Notes: generated from the letters alone by a model not told the origin. DNA of 62,787 bases from an uncultured beta proteobacterium (GCA_903897005.1 CAITZZ010000203.1:1-62787), one strand, 5' to 3'; counted from the first letter of the stretch, positions 8,354-17,655 are shown. Made by a program: numbers and translations.

Positions 8354-11098
8354 GTGAAGTTATTTGACAAAAGCATGAATCAACCGCCCTCTCATTGGGC
8401 CAAGTTCGCTGCGGCGGGCTTGATTGTGGCTGCTGCCCTCGCCGGTTGCGGCGGCGGCAGTGACGGTGCAGCCGGCCCTGCTGGCGCGGCCGGACCCGCT
8501 GGTGCCGCTGGTGCTGCTGGCGCAACCGGACCGGCCGGCGCCAATGCCGTGGCGACGGTCCAGATCAAGGCGCTTTCGAGCGATCAATGGGCTGCACTGG
8601 CGCCCAAGGGTGAAGTTACCAAAGTCACTATCAGCAGTCCGCCTGTGGTCGAATTCAAGGTAACCGATGCCAACGGCTTCCCGGTCGTCGGTCTTGGCAA
8701 TACGTCCAAGAGCGCAACCGCCACCGTTGCCAGTTACCCGAATCTGGCATTTGCGCTAGCCAAGCTGGTGCCAGGCACCGCGAGCAGCCCCAGCAAGTGG
8801 GTTAGCTATATGGTGACCACCGTGCCCAGCACCACAGCGGCCCTGACCGCTACCCGTCCCTCCACCGACAACACCGGCACGCTGGTGGACAACGGTGACG
8901 GCAGCTACAAGTACACCTTCTACCGCGACATCACCAAGATCAAATCCGTGGTGGATGGCCTGACGCTGGTCAGCCCGAACGTCGCCGCCGACCTGGGCGA
9001 CCTGACTTACGAGCCCGCTTTGACACACCGCCTGACGGTCCAGATTTCGGGTAACGCCCCGGGAACCGGTAACAATACCGCCAATGCCGCAACGCTCATG
9101 CCGGGCGTTGCCATGGTCAATCCGGTCAACCTTATTTATGACTTCATTCCGGCCACCGGCAAAGCAGTCGCTGCAACCGACACGCAGCGCGAAGTTGTGA
9201 CGATTGCCAATTGCAACGAGTGTCACAACAAGCTCGCATTTCATGGCGGCGGACGCGTCGATACCCGTTACTGCGTGGTTTGCCACACCGATCAGCGCAA
9301 GTTTGGCTATGCCAACGTGGCGTCGGTCGCCGGTAAGTTCCCGGCGCTGACAGAAACCGCCACCGTCAATGCAACCACCGGCATTACCAGCTACAGCTAT
9401 TCCCCGGAAACCAGGATTGCCGACGGTGAAGTAGCAGGCAACTTCCCGATCATGGTCCACAAAATCCACAACGGTGCCGAACTGGTGAAGTCAAACTACA
9501 ACTACGCCAACGTGGCCTTCAATAACAAGGGCTATTCCATGCTGGGCGGCGGCCAGAAGATGTGCAGCAAGTGCCATGACAGCACCAAGGCAGCACAGGC
9601 CGACAACTGGAGTTCCAAGCCGAGTCGCCTGGCCTGCGGTTCCTGCCACGACGGCATCAACTGGGCCACCGGTCTGGGTTCGACACTGGCTGACAAAGCC
9701 GCCGCTACCGCTGTTGGCGCCGTGATGGCCACCACCGGCCACATCGGCAAAATGCAAACCAGTGACGCCACCTGCGTGCTGTGCCATGACGCCGCTGCGG
9801 TCAAGGTCTATCACCAGACTGAAAACAAGACCGCACACAATCCGACCATTGCTGCTGGCTTGAAGACCTTTACCTACGAGATCAAGTCCGCCGTGGTGAA
9901 CGCCACCAGCAACGATGTCACCATCGTGTTCAAGGTGAGCGCCGATGGCACGCCAGTCACCTTCCTGGCCCCGGCAGCCGCCATGGCCAATCCGCTGACT
10001 GGTTTCACGGGTAGCCCGGGCTTCCTGCTGGCCTATGCAACGGCGCAGGATGGCGTCGCAGCACCGATCGACTACAACAACACCGGCGTCAAACAGGCGC
10101 AAGCGGTCAGTGTTTCGATTGCCAACCTGCTTGACACGACCAAGACCGCTGACGGTTCACTGTCGGCCACGGCTGATGCCAGCGGCTACTACACCGCCAC
10201 CCTCAAGGGTACGGGCACCAAGAAGTTCCCGGTCGGTGCCACGCTGCGCGCGGTCGGCCTGCAAGGCTACTTCACGCAGAATTCACTCGGCGTTGGTCAA
10301 GCTGCCGTAGCGCGTCACGCGATCTCGGTGGTCAAGACTGTCACGGGTGATACGGCACGCCGTACCGTGGTGGATCCGACCAAGTGCTCGAGCTGCCACG
10401 AATGGTTTGAAGGCCATGGCGGCAACCGCGTCTATGAAACCCAGGTTTGCGTCATGTGCCACACGCCAGGTCTGGCGACCAGCGCCCGTGGCATCTCGGA
10501 TGCGGCCCTGATGGCCTATCCGTTCAGCGCCAACGATGTGAAGATCCTGGGCTACTGGAAGTTTGACAAGACCGTGCTGAACGCTGCCTTGAACTTCCCT
10601 GTCGTTACCAACAACTTCAAGGACATGATCCACGGCATCCACGCTGGTCGGGACCGCGTGACACCGTTTGTTGACGCACGCGACCGCACGCCCTCGGCCA
10701 TCACCCTTCTCGACTTCAAGAGAATGGACTTCCCGGGCAAGCTCAGCAAGTGTGAGAGCTGCCACACGACCGGCACGGCTGCGATTACCACCTTCAACAC
10801 GGTGCCCAAGGGTGCTTTGGCTTCGACCTACGAGTCCGTCAACGCAGCCTACATAGCAACGCCCACACCGGCGACTGCGAAAGCCGCTTTGAGCACAGCC
10901 AACCCGGAAGACAAGGTCACCACGCCTTTTGCCGCAGCCTGTGTCAGTTGCCATGACTCCGCGCTTGCCCAAGGTCACATGAGCCGCGAAGGTGGCCAGA
11001 TCAAGGTCAGCCGCAGTGCCATCAACCTTGCTGGCGAAGGTTGCGCCCTGTGCCACGGCGCTGGTGCAGACTTTGACCCGGTCAAGGCGCACAAGTAA
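8354..11098 (+). CDS. OmcA/MtrC-family decaheme lipoprotein with collagen-like tether (paralogue 2)
   Basis: The start is the GTG at 8354, 7 bp after an AAGGAGT RBS; upstream in-frame codons belong to the leader. The 914-residue product has a lipobox (LAGC), then nine Gly-X-Y triplets (GAAGPAGAAGPA…GPAGAN) acting as a collagen-like spacer. Ten CXXCH motifs follow in two pentaheme groups (about 287-474 and 678-897). It is probably an outer-surface terminal reductase or wiring cytochrome alternative to MtrC. The first 150 residues after the tether are very close to paralogue 3, indicating tandem duplication. A strong terminator follows at 11152. Confidence 0.93.
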   Translation: MKLFDKSMNQPPSHWAKFAAAGLIVAAALAGCGGGSDGAAGPAGAAGPAGAAGAAGATGPAGANAVATVQIKALSSDQWAALAPKGEVTKVTISSPPVVEFKVTDANGFPVVGLGNTSKSATATVASYPNLAFALAKLVPGTASSPSKWVSYMVTTVPSTTAALTATRPSTDNTGTLVDNGDGSYKYTFYRDITKIKSVVDGLTLVSPNVAADLGDLTYEPALTHRLTVQISGNAPGTGNNTANAATLMPGVAMVNPVNLIYDFIPATGKAVAATDTQREVVTIANCNECHNKLAFHGGGRVDTRYCVVCHTDQRKFGYANVASVAGKFPALTETATVNATTGITSYSYSPETRIADGEVAGNFPIMVHKIHNGAELVKSNYNYANVAFNNKGYSMLGGGQKMCSKCHDSTKAAQADNWSSKPSRLACGSCHDGINWATGLGSTLADKAAATAVGAVMATTGHIGKMQTSDATCVLCHDAAAVKVYHQTENKTAHNPTIAAGLKTFTYEIKSAVVNATSNDVTIVFKVSADGTPVTFLAPAAAMANPLTGFTGSPGFLLAYATAQDGVAAPIDYNNTGVKQAQAVSVSIANLLDTTKTADGSLSATADASGYYTATLKGTGTKKFPVGATLRAVGLQGYFTQNSLGVGQAAVARHAISVVKTVTGDTARRTVVDPTKCSSCHEWFEGHGGNRVYETQVCVMCHTPGLATSARGISDAALMAYPFSANDVKILGYWKFDKTVLNAALNFPVVTNNFKDMIHGIHAGRDRVTPFVDARDRTPSAITLLDFKRMDFPGKLSKCESCHTTGTAAITTFNTVPKGALASTYESVNAAYIATPTPATAKAALSTANPEDKVTTPFAAACVSCHDSALAQGHMSREGGQIKVSRSAINLAGEGCALCHGAGADFDPVKAHK
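8705..8742 (+). repeat. 38-bp exact repeat shared by decaheme paralogues 2 and 3
   Basis: The same 38 bp occur at 11695-11732 in the equivalent codons of paralogue 3 (TCCAAGAGCGCAACCGCCAC…). Synonymous positions are identical too, while the flanking codons differ, which suggests recent duplication or gene conversion. Confidence 0.8.
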
Positions 11099-11151
11099 AC
11101 CGGTGTACCGGAGACCGGGAGGCACTCTCCCGGTCTGTTTGACAAGCTCAC

Positions 11152-11187
11152 AACCCGGCTGCGGCGACGCAGCCGGGTTGTTTTTTT
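11152..11187 (+). terminator. Rho-independent terminator after decaheme paralogue 2
   Basis: A 12-bp perfect stem AACCCGGCTGCG / CGCAGCCGGGTT with a GCGA loop is followed by seven T residues. A second hairpin without a T-run (AGACCGGGAG / CTCCCGGTCT) lies just upstream at about 11112. Confidence 0.92.
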
Positions 11188-11242
11188 GCGACTGGCAAGC
11201 CCAGTCTCAGGTCCAACCAATCGAAAACGAAGTGTCGCAAAG

Positions 11243-11313
11243 TTGATCTAAAGCAAACCCACATCCTGGCTGCCCATGGAGAATCGCGCCTTGTGTAAAG
11301 GATTAGTAAAGTG
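11243..11313 (+). promoter_or_regulatory. FNR-type class II promoter of decaheme paralogue 3
   Basis: The box TTGATCTAAAGCAA (11243-11256) is identical to the one at 8246, and GAGAAT (11279-11284) lies at the same 32-bp centre spacing. The GTGTAAA (11293) and GTAAAGTG (11306) repeats keep the same 13-bp offset. Confidence 0.65.
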
Positions 11314-11349
11314 TTTTTTGTGTGTAACTTGAGGCTTAAGGAGTCTGAC

Positions 11350-14082
11350 GTGAATTTTTTAAATCAAAGTAGAGGCAGGCCGTCCGCTCAATGGACCAAG
11401 CTCGCTGCTGCCAGCCTGCTGGCAGCAGCTGTCCTCGCCGGTTGCGGCGGCGGCAGCGATGGCGCACCGGGTGCTACCGGCGCCACCGGCCCAGCAGGTT
11501 CTGCTGGCGCCACCGGCCCCGCCGGTAGCAACGCCGTTGCCACGGTTCAAATCAAAGCCCTGTCGCCCGACCAGTGGGCTGCTGCCAATTTCTCCGCGAC
11601 CATCACCGGCGTTACCATCGCCAGCACGCCCGTGGTCAGCTTCAAGGTCACAGACGCCGCCACCGGTTACCCGGTCGTCGGCCTGGGCAGCAGTTCCAAG
11701 AGCGCAACCGCCACCGTTGCCAGTTACCCGAACGTGGCCTTTACCATAGCCAAACTGGTGCCCGGCACCAACGGCAGTCCGAGCAAGTGGGTCAGCTACA
11801 ACGTGACCACCGTGCCGACCACCACAGCAACCACCGTCCTGCCAGCCAAGCCCACCACTGACAACGCCGGCACCCTGGTTGACAACGGCGACGGCTCCTA
11901 CAAATACACCTTCTACCGCGATGTCACCAAGGTCAAGGACGTCGTGGCCGCAGCCGCTGCAGCAGCGACGGCCGCCAACGCCAACAACAAGGTGGCTGAT
12001 CTGGGTGATCTGACTTATGAGCCAGCGCTGACACACCGTGTCGTGCTGCAACTCTCGGGCAATGCCCCGGGTACCGGCACCAACACGGCAACCGCCCTTC
12101 AGTTGGTCCCGGGTGTCGCCCTGAAGAACCCGCTGAACGTGGCCTATGACTTCATCCCCGCCACCGGCAAGGCCGTCGCTGCCACCGACACGCAGCGCGA
12201 AATTGTTGCCAAGGCCGCTTGTCTGGAATGTCATAGCAAGTTTGCCATCCATGGCGGTGGCCGCCAGGATCCCAAGCTGTGCGTGACCTGCCACAACGAG
12301 CAGCGCAAGTACGGCAATGCCGAAGCCACGACAACGGCCACCGGCTACTCCGGCTTCACCTACAAGATCAACGACCGGGCGGTTGGCAACATGCCTGACT
12401 TCCTGCACCGCGTGCACATGGGCAAGGAACTGACCAAGACCGGCTACAACTACGCCAACGTCCTGTTCAACGAAATCACTTACCCGCAACCGGTGACGAA
12501 CTGCGTCAAGTGCCATGACGGCGCCAAGACCGCGCAGGGCGACAACTGGAAGAAAGTACCCAGCGCCACGGCCTGCGGCACCTGCCACGACGGCATCAAC
12601 TTCACCACCGGTCTGGGCACCACACTCATGGGCGCCACCACCGGCCACATCGGCAAGGCGCAAGCCAACGATTCCACCTGCGTGCTGTGCCATGACGCCG
12701 CCAGCAATGTGGTTTACCACGTGACGGTGGATCCTACCGGTGCCAATGGCCGCGGCGGCTATCCGCTCAACACCGCGACCGACGTGCCAACGGTAGGCTT
12801 CCCATCCGGGCAAGGTCCATCGATTCCAGTCGCCTCGCAGCTGAACATGCCGGCTGGCGTTTACAAGATCGGCTTTGAAATCAAGCAGGTCACCGTTGCC
12901 GGTGCTGCCGGTGCCAAGAAGGCCACCGTTGTTTACCGTATCCTGAAAGACGGCGCACCGGTCACATTGAACGCTACCGGCTTCCTGATGACCAATGTTG
13001 ACGGCACGCCTAGCGTCTATGTCGGTTATGGTCTGCCGCAAGATGGCATCACCACACCGGTGGACTGGAACGCCAGCATCAGTGCCACCGTGCTGCAGCT
13101 GCGCGACAAATCGGCCGGCAATAGCCAGACCGGACCTGATGCCAGTGGTTACTACACGGCAACCTTGGCCGCAGTGGTTCCTGACGCCGCCAAGATGGTC
13201 ACCGGCGCGATCGGCATCAACTACAACGGCTTTGTGCAACTCGGTCTGGCCGCCTACCCGAAGGGCATCCGCCTGCGCGAACCCGCCTTTGTCATGAAGC
13301 TTGCTGACGGTTTCACCGCCCGCCGCGCCATTGTCAGCAATGCCAAGTGCAATAGCTGCCACGGCCAGTTGGGTGTAGGCCCATCGTTCCACAGCGGCGC
13401 TCGTAACAACGGCGAAGGCTGCGCCATCTGCCACCAGGCCAATACTGCAACCGGCCATGTCGGCGTAGCGTACAGCTTCGGCGGCGGTTGGAACGTCGGT
13501 GTCAAGAACATGGTGCACTCGATCCATTCCGGCAAGAAGCGCGAACAGGCCTTCACCTACGAAGCAACAGCGGCCAACCCGCTTGGCTTCAAGGAAGTCA
13601 CCTACCCGGGTGTGCTGAGCAATTGCGAACAGTGCCACGTGGCTGGCAGCTATGACTTCAGCACCGCAGCCAACGCCGCCGCTGTGCCGAACCTGCTGTG
13701 GACCACCGATGCCAAGGGCAATATGACCAACGATGCAGTGACCAACCCGACCGGCATTGCCTCCATTGGACTGTCACCCTGGGTTACCACGCTGGGTAGA
13801 GGCCAGGTCAACTATGCCACCGACAATCTGGTGACCTCGCCAGTGACTTCGGCCTGCTTTGGTTGCCACGACAGCAAGATCGCCGTCGCGCACATGCAAC
13901 TCAATGGCGGTACGGTCTATGGCTCGGTGTCCGCGGTTTCCAGCGGTGGACCGCGCCCCGCCAATCCGTCGGCTTCTGCCGCGCCGGCAGCAACCACCTT
14001 CAGCTTTAGCAAGGTGGAGACCTGCATGGTCTGCCATGCCACCGGCAAGCTTGCCGACATCAAGGCAGTGCACGCCAAATAG
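11350..14082 (+). CDS. OmcA/MtrC-family decaheme lipoprotein with collagen-like tether (paralogue 3)
   Basis: The GTG start at 11350 follows the same AAGGAGTCTGA leader as paralogue 2. The 910-residue product has lipobox LAGC, eight Gly-X-Y triplets (GAPGATGATGPAGSAGATGPAGSN) and ten CXXCH motifs (about residues 291-444 and 667-892). Hemes 6-7 use the spacing 'CNSCHGQLGVGPSFHSGARNNGEGCAICH', shared with paralogues 1 and 4 but not 2. Predicted location is the outer surface, exchanging electrons with MtrAB or with other cytochromes. It has its own FNR-type promoter and a terminator at 14132, so it is a separate transcription unit. Confidence 0.93.
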   Translation: MNFLNQSRGRPSAQWTKLAAASLLAAAVLAGCGGGSDGAPGATGATGPAGSAGATGPAGSNAVATVQIKALSPDQWAAANFSATITGVTIASTPVVSFKVTDAATGYPVVGLGSSSKSATATVASYPNVAFTIAKLVPGTNGSPSKWVSYNVTTVPTTTATTVLPAKPTTDNAGTLVDNGDGSYKYTFYRDVTKVKDVVAAAAAAATAANANNKVADLGDLTYEPALTHRVVLQLSGNAPGTGTNTATALQLVPGVALKNPLNVAYDFIPATGKAVAATDTQREIVAKAACLECHSKFAIHGGGRQDPKLCVTCHNEQRKYGNAEATTTATGYSGFTYKINDRAVGNMPDFLHRVHMGKELTKTGYNYANVLFNEITYPQPVTNCVKCHDGAKTAQGDNWKKVPSATACGTCHDGINFTTGLGTTLMGATTGHIGKAQANDSTCVLCHDAASNVVYHVTVDPTGANGRGGYPLNTATDVPTVGFPSGQGPSIPVASQLNMPAGVYKIGFEIKQVTVAGAAGAKKATVVYRILKDGAPVTLNATGFLMTNVDGTPSVYVGYGLPQDGITTPVDWNASISATVLQLRDKSAGNSQTGPDASGYYTATLAAVVPDAAKMVTGAIGINYNGFVQLGLAAYPKGIRLREPAFVMKLADGFTARRAIVSNAKCNSCHGQLGVGPSFHSGARNNGEGCAICHQANTATGHVGVAYSFGGGWNVGVKNMVHSIHSGKKREQAFTYEATAANPLGFKEVTYPGVLSNCEQCHVAGSYDFSTAANAAAVPNLLWTTDAKGNMTNDAVTNPTGIASIGLSPWVTTLGRGQVNYATDNLVTSPVTSACFGCHDSKIAVAHMQLNGGTVYGSVSAVSSGGPRPANPSASAAPAATTFSFSKVETCMVCHATGKLADIKAVHAK

Positions 14083-14131
14083 ACAGCAAGTTCACTTGCA
14101 GCAGCTCACCCCCGGGGTGAGCTACATTAAC

Positions 14132-14165
14132 AAAACCCGATGGTGCTAACACTGTCGGGTTTTTT
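14132..14165 (+). terminator. Rho-independent terminator after decaheme paralogue 3
   Basis: The stem AAAACCCGA / TCGGGTTTT has a 14-nt loop and runs into a T-tract. A small hairpin AGCTCACC / GGTGAGCT precedes it at about 14103-14123. Confidence 0.85.
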
Positions 14166-14204
14166 CAATTCATCGCCCAGTCAAGGCATCGTAGAAAGAG
14201 CATC

Positions 14205-14573
14205 ATGAAAACCCGTTTCGCTAAAACCACCCTGATCGCCCTGGCGCTTGGCCTGTCAGTTGGCCTCGCACTGGCAGCAGATAGCAAGCCGCCTGTTGCC
14301 GCCCCAGCAAAGACCAGTGCCAAGCCAGCACCTGCCGCCTCTGCGGCCAAAGTCACATTGGTAGACATCAACAGCGCCAGCAAGGACGAGCTCAAAACCC
14401 TGCCCGGTGTCAGCGACGAGGTGGCGGTCAAAATCATTGCCGGCCGGCCCTACCTCTCCAAAGCACACCTGCTGACGCGCAAGATCGTGGATGCGGGTGG
14501 CTATGAAAACCTCAGAACGCTGGTCATTGCAAAGCAGAAAAGCAGCCCGGAAGCGAAACCCGCCAAGAAATAA
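14205..14573 (+). CDS. Exported helix-hairpin-helix (ComEA-like) protein
   Basis: This 122-residue protein has a Sec signal peptide (MKTRFAKTTLIALALGLSVGLALA), an Ala/Pro/Lys linker, and a C-terminal HhH domain ('VDINSASKDELKTLPGVSDEVAVKIIAGRPY') of the kind in ComEA, which binds double-stranded DNA at the cell surface during uptake. No other competence gene is nearby. It sits between two decaheme transcription units, just after a terminator, with RBS-like AGAAAGAG upstream. Whether it binds DNA or plays a structural role in the locus cannot be told from sequence. Confidence 0.85.
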   Translation: MKTRFAKTTLIALALGLSVGLALAADSKPPVAAPAKTSAKPAPAASAAKVTLVDINSASKDELKTLPGVSDEVAVKIIAGRPYLSKAHLLTRKIVDAGGYENLRTLVIAKQKSSPEAKPAKK

Positions 14574-14628
14574 GTGCTTGCGAACTCACTGGCGGCGGCC
14601 GGGATTTACATTCCTAAGCTCACCAAGT

Positions 14629-14697
14629 TTGATCTAAGACAAACTTGACTCAGGTCAGGCCATGGAGAATCGCGCGGTGTAAAGTGAATGTAAAGTG
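14629..14697 (+). promoter_or_regulatory. FNR-type class II promoter of decaheme paralogue 4
   Basis: The box TTGATCTAAGACAA (14629-14642) has a weaker second half-site. GAGAAT (14665-14670) again lies at 32-bp centre spacing, and GTGTAAA (14677) and GTAAAGTG (14690) are again 13 bp apart. The string CATGGAGAATCGCGC is shared with the 11243 promoter. Confidence 0.62.
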
Positions 14698-14736
14698 GAA
14701 ATTTTCTATAAATTGTTAACGCCATAGGAGGCAATA

Positions 14737-17577
14737 GTGAAGCAAATAGAACTGTCAAGCAAGACAAGATCCTCGCCGCATTGGACCAAACTCGCTGCTG
14801 CGAGCCTGGTGGCGCTGTTCATCGCCGGTTGCGGCGGCGGCAGCGACGCCCCCGTAGTCACGCCACCCGTCGTGACCCCGCCGGTCGTGACGCCACCTGT
14901 GGTTGTCGTTCCTCCCGTGGATGCGCCCCCCGCCGGCACCGCCGTGTTGACGGCCGCTGCCGCGAGCCCCGCCACCACCAATACCGCTGCCAACCCGGCG
15001 CAGGCCTTTGGTCTGGTCTTCAAGGCCGGCGCCAATGCAGTGACAGTTCAAAGCCCGCCCGTGGTGCATTTCACCGTGATTGGCTCGGACGGCAAGTTTG
15101 TGCCCGGTCTGTCCTTGGTCGCTGGATCAGCAGCCGCTGCCACAGCGGATGCCAATTGCGGTGGTAACAATATCGCTGCTTTCGCCATCGCCAAGTTTGA
15201 TGGTAGCAACTGGCAGAACCTGATTTCGCGCCAGCGCCTGGACACCAGCAGCACCACACCGGCTGTCAAGTACGCCGTGGCCGAGGGCACAGCAGACCCG
15301 AAACCGACCGCGTACAACGCAAGCGCGGCAACCGCCAGAGCCAACCCGGCGACGGCGCTGGCCGATCCGACGACGCGTATCGTCGGCATGCTTGAAGAAA
15401 ACGCAGCCGGTGGTTATTACACCTACCGCTTCGCCACTGACGTGACAACGCCGCTGCTCCTTAAAGACGCGGTCGCTGGTCGCAGTGTGGCTGCCACGGC
15501 AGCCACCAGTTCCGCCCCGGCCTATCAGAACCGCATTTCCAATAACGGCAACGTGGCAGTGAAGGACGGCAAGACCATTCACCGCGTCGGCGCACAACTG
15601 TGCTACACCGACCCGGTCACCAAGGCCAAGGTCGTTGTTAACCCCACGGTTGACTTCACATTGGATGCCAAAGGTGTTGCGACTCCAGTCAAAGCAGCGG
15701 ATGGCTCACTTGCACTTGCCACCAAAGTGGTTGGGATTGAAAGCTGTAACACTTGCCACGCTCCGCTGGCCGCACACGGTACCCGCGTAGAACCGAACTA
15801 CTGCGTTGTCTGCCACAACAAGGGTAGCCTTGATTTCAACACCAACAACCCAATCGACCTGAAGAACATGATCCACCGACTTCACGGAGGCAAGAATGTT
15901 CTGACCAAGGACTACAAGATCGTCAACCTGGTGTTCAAGGCAACCGACCCGGTGACCAAAGAGGTTTCAGGCACCGCCTTCCCGCAGGACGTGAAGAACT
16001 GCACAACCTGCCACGAAACCAAGTACGCAGCGCAAGCCGCCAACTGGAAGACGGCACCATCGGTCAGTGCTTGCGGCTCCTGCCATGATGGTATTGACTT
16101 TGCTACCGGCCTTGGATTGACTTTGGCTGATGCCGAGAAGAACAAGCTGACAACCACGCTGGTCAAACTCACTGCATCGGCCTACGGTCACGTGGGCGGT
16201 CGTCAAGCTGACGACTCCAAGTGCGTTCTGTGCCATAGCGCAGCAGACACCCCGGTGTACCACGCTGCGGGCGTCAAGACCGAGCACAACGCGACACTGA
16301 TCGCCGGTGCCGCCGAGATTGCTTACGAACTCGGTAGCGTGACCATCAATGCCAGCAAACAGCCGGTCATCAGCTTCAAGATCACCAAGAATGGCACGCC
16401 TGTGACAGCACTGGCCGCAGCCACAACGGTTGTCAACACCACGGGTGCCACGGTACTGAATCCTGCCTACGAAATGATCCCGGGCTTTGCCAACGGGCCG
16501 GCGCTGTACGTTGCGTACGCGGTGCCACAGGACGGCGTTGCTGCACCTGCGGACTTCAATGCCAGGTCGAACGTGAACCTCAATACGCTGTTGCTGCCTG
16601 ACGGCTCGGCACTCAAGACGGGCTCTGTTACCGGACCGGATGCGGCAGGCTTCTTTAGCGCCACCCTGACCGGCACGACTGCCAGCCCGATCACCGTTCC
16701 TTCAACGGCAACCATGGTGACCGGCGCCATCATCGGCACCTTCCTGCAAAAGACAGTCGCGGCATACCCGTATACGGCTGCCAACGTGACGGTGCTGCCG
16801 GTATCCTCGGCCTCCGGTGGTCTGGTCATCAAGTCGATGCTGAAGCAAAAAGTGGCAACCGGCTTCACTGGTCGCCGTGCCATTGTGGACACCGCCAAGT
16901 GCAATAGCTGCCACGAGCAACTGGGTACGGACCCGGCCTTCCACGGTGGCGCCCGCAATGACGCAACCGCCTGCGCCATCTGCCACAACGTGAACATGAG
17001 CAGCAACGGCTGGACTGGCGACTCCAGGACTTTCGTGCACGCTGTTCACGGCCAGACCGCCCTGACCGCTTCCAGCAGGAAGCGTACTGTGCCCTACACA
17101 TGGACCGCTGTGTCGGCTGCCAACAACTACTCCAAGATTGTCTACCCGGGTGATCTGAAGAAGTGCTCTGCCTGCCACCTGGACGGCACCTATGACTACA
17201 CCGCTAGCGCCTACACGCCAGCGCTGCTGGCCAAAATGGTGGATGTGACAGTTGCCAGTGGCACGCCAAGCGCCACCAGCAACACGCACCGCAACTCGCC
17301 CTACATCGTTGGCGGCACGGCTTACGGCTCAGGCTTCAGCTTTGCTCCGGCCACCGGTGTGACGGTTGAAGCAGCTGCCACAACCAAGGTGAACTCGCCG
17401 ATCGCAGCGGCCTGCTTCTCCTGCCACGACACAGCCACGGCACAGACGCACATGGCAAACGACGGCGGTGGTGCGATCTACGAAGCACGGGCAACCGCGC
17501 TGGCCAAGGCCGAACGCTGCCTGGATTGCCACGCTGCTGGCAAGGCATCACCGATCAAGACCAAGCACAAACAATAA
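14737..17577 (+). CDS. OmcA/MtrC-family decaheme lipoprotein with proline-rich tether (paralogue 4)
   Basis: The start is a GTG 5 bp after a perfect AGGAGG. The 946-residue precursor has a lipobox (FIAGC) and then a repeated Pro-Val tether (VTPPVVTPPVVTPPVVVVPPVDAPP) in place of the collagen-like repeats of paralogues 2 and 3. Ten CXXCH motifs lie in two groups (about 337-496 and 722-928). It is the longest of the four, with a larger first β domain. A surface-exposed electron-transfer role is inferred from family and lipobox. It has its own FNR-type promoter and a strong terminator at 17603. Confidence 0.93.
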   Translation: MKQIELSSKTRSSPHWTKLAAASLVALFIAGCGGGSDAPVVTPPVVTPPVVTPPVVVVPPVDAPPAGTAVLTAAAASPATTNTAANPAQAFGLVFKAGANAVTVQSPPVVHFTVIGSDGKFVPGLSLVAGSAAAATADANCGGNNIAAFAIAKFDGSNWQNLISRQRLDTSSTTPAVKYAVAEGTADPKPTAYNASAATARANPATALADPTTRIVGMLEENAAGGYYTYRFATDVTTPLLLKDAVAGRSVAATAATSSAPAYQNRISNNGNVAVKDGKTIHRVGAQLCYTDPVTKAKVVVNPTVDFTLDAKGVATPVKAADGSLALATKVVGIESCNTCHAPLAAHGTRVEPNYCVVCHNKGSLDFNTNNPIDLKNMIHRLHGGKNVLTKDYKIVNLVFKATDPVTKEVSGTAFPQDVKNCTTCHETKYAAQAANWKTAPSVSACGSCHDGIDFATGLGLTLADAEKNKLTTTLVKLTASAYGHVGGRQADDSKCVLCHSAADTPVYHAAGVKTEHNATLIAGAAEIAYELGSVTINASKQPVISFKITKNGTPVTALAAATTVVNTTGATVLNPAYEMIPGFANGPALYVAYAVPQDGVAAPADFNARSNVNLNTLLLPDGSALKTGSVTGPDAAGFFSATLTGTTASPITVPSTATMVTGAIIGTFLQKTVAAYPYTAANVTVLPVSSASGGLVIKSMLKQKVATGFTGRRAIVDTAKCNSCHEQLGTDPAFHGGARNDATACAICHNVNMSSNGWTGDSRTFVHAVHGQTALTASSRKRTVPYTWTAVSAANNYSKIVYPGDLKKCSACHLDGTYDYTASAYTPALLAKMVDVTVASGTPSATSNTHRNSPYIVGGTAYGSGFSFAPATGVTVEAAATTKVNSPIAAACFSCHDTATAQTHMANDGGGAIYEARATALAKAERCLDCHAAGKASPIKTKHKQ

Positions 17578-17602
17578 GCTGCTCCCGGCTCAAGCCGAAC
17601 TC

Positions 17603-17640
17603 AAAACCCCCGGCAGCGGCAACGCTGCCGGGGGTTTTTT
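17603..17640 (+). terminator. Rho-independent terminator after decaheme paralogue 4
   Basis: The stem AACCCCCGGCAGCG / CGCTGCCGGGGGTT is 14 bp and perfect, with a GCAA loop followed by six T residues. Confidence 0.93.
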
Positions 17641-17655
17641 ATGGCCTGGCCCAAT

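Noticed and set aside
11359-13638. 759-codon open frame on the minus strand opposite decaheme paralogue 3
   Set aside because: It is fully antisense to a gene with a lipobox and ten heme motifs, has no RBS or recognisable domain, and follows from the codon bias of the real gene.
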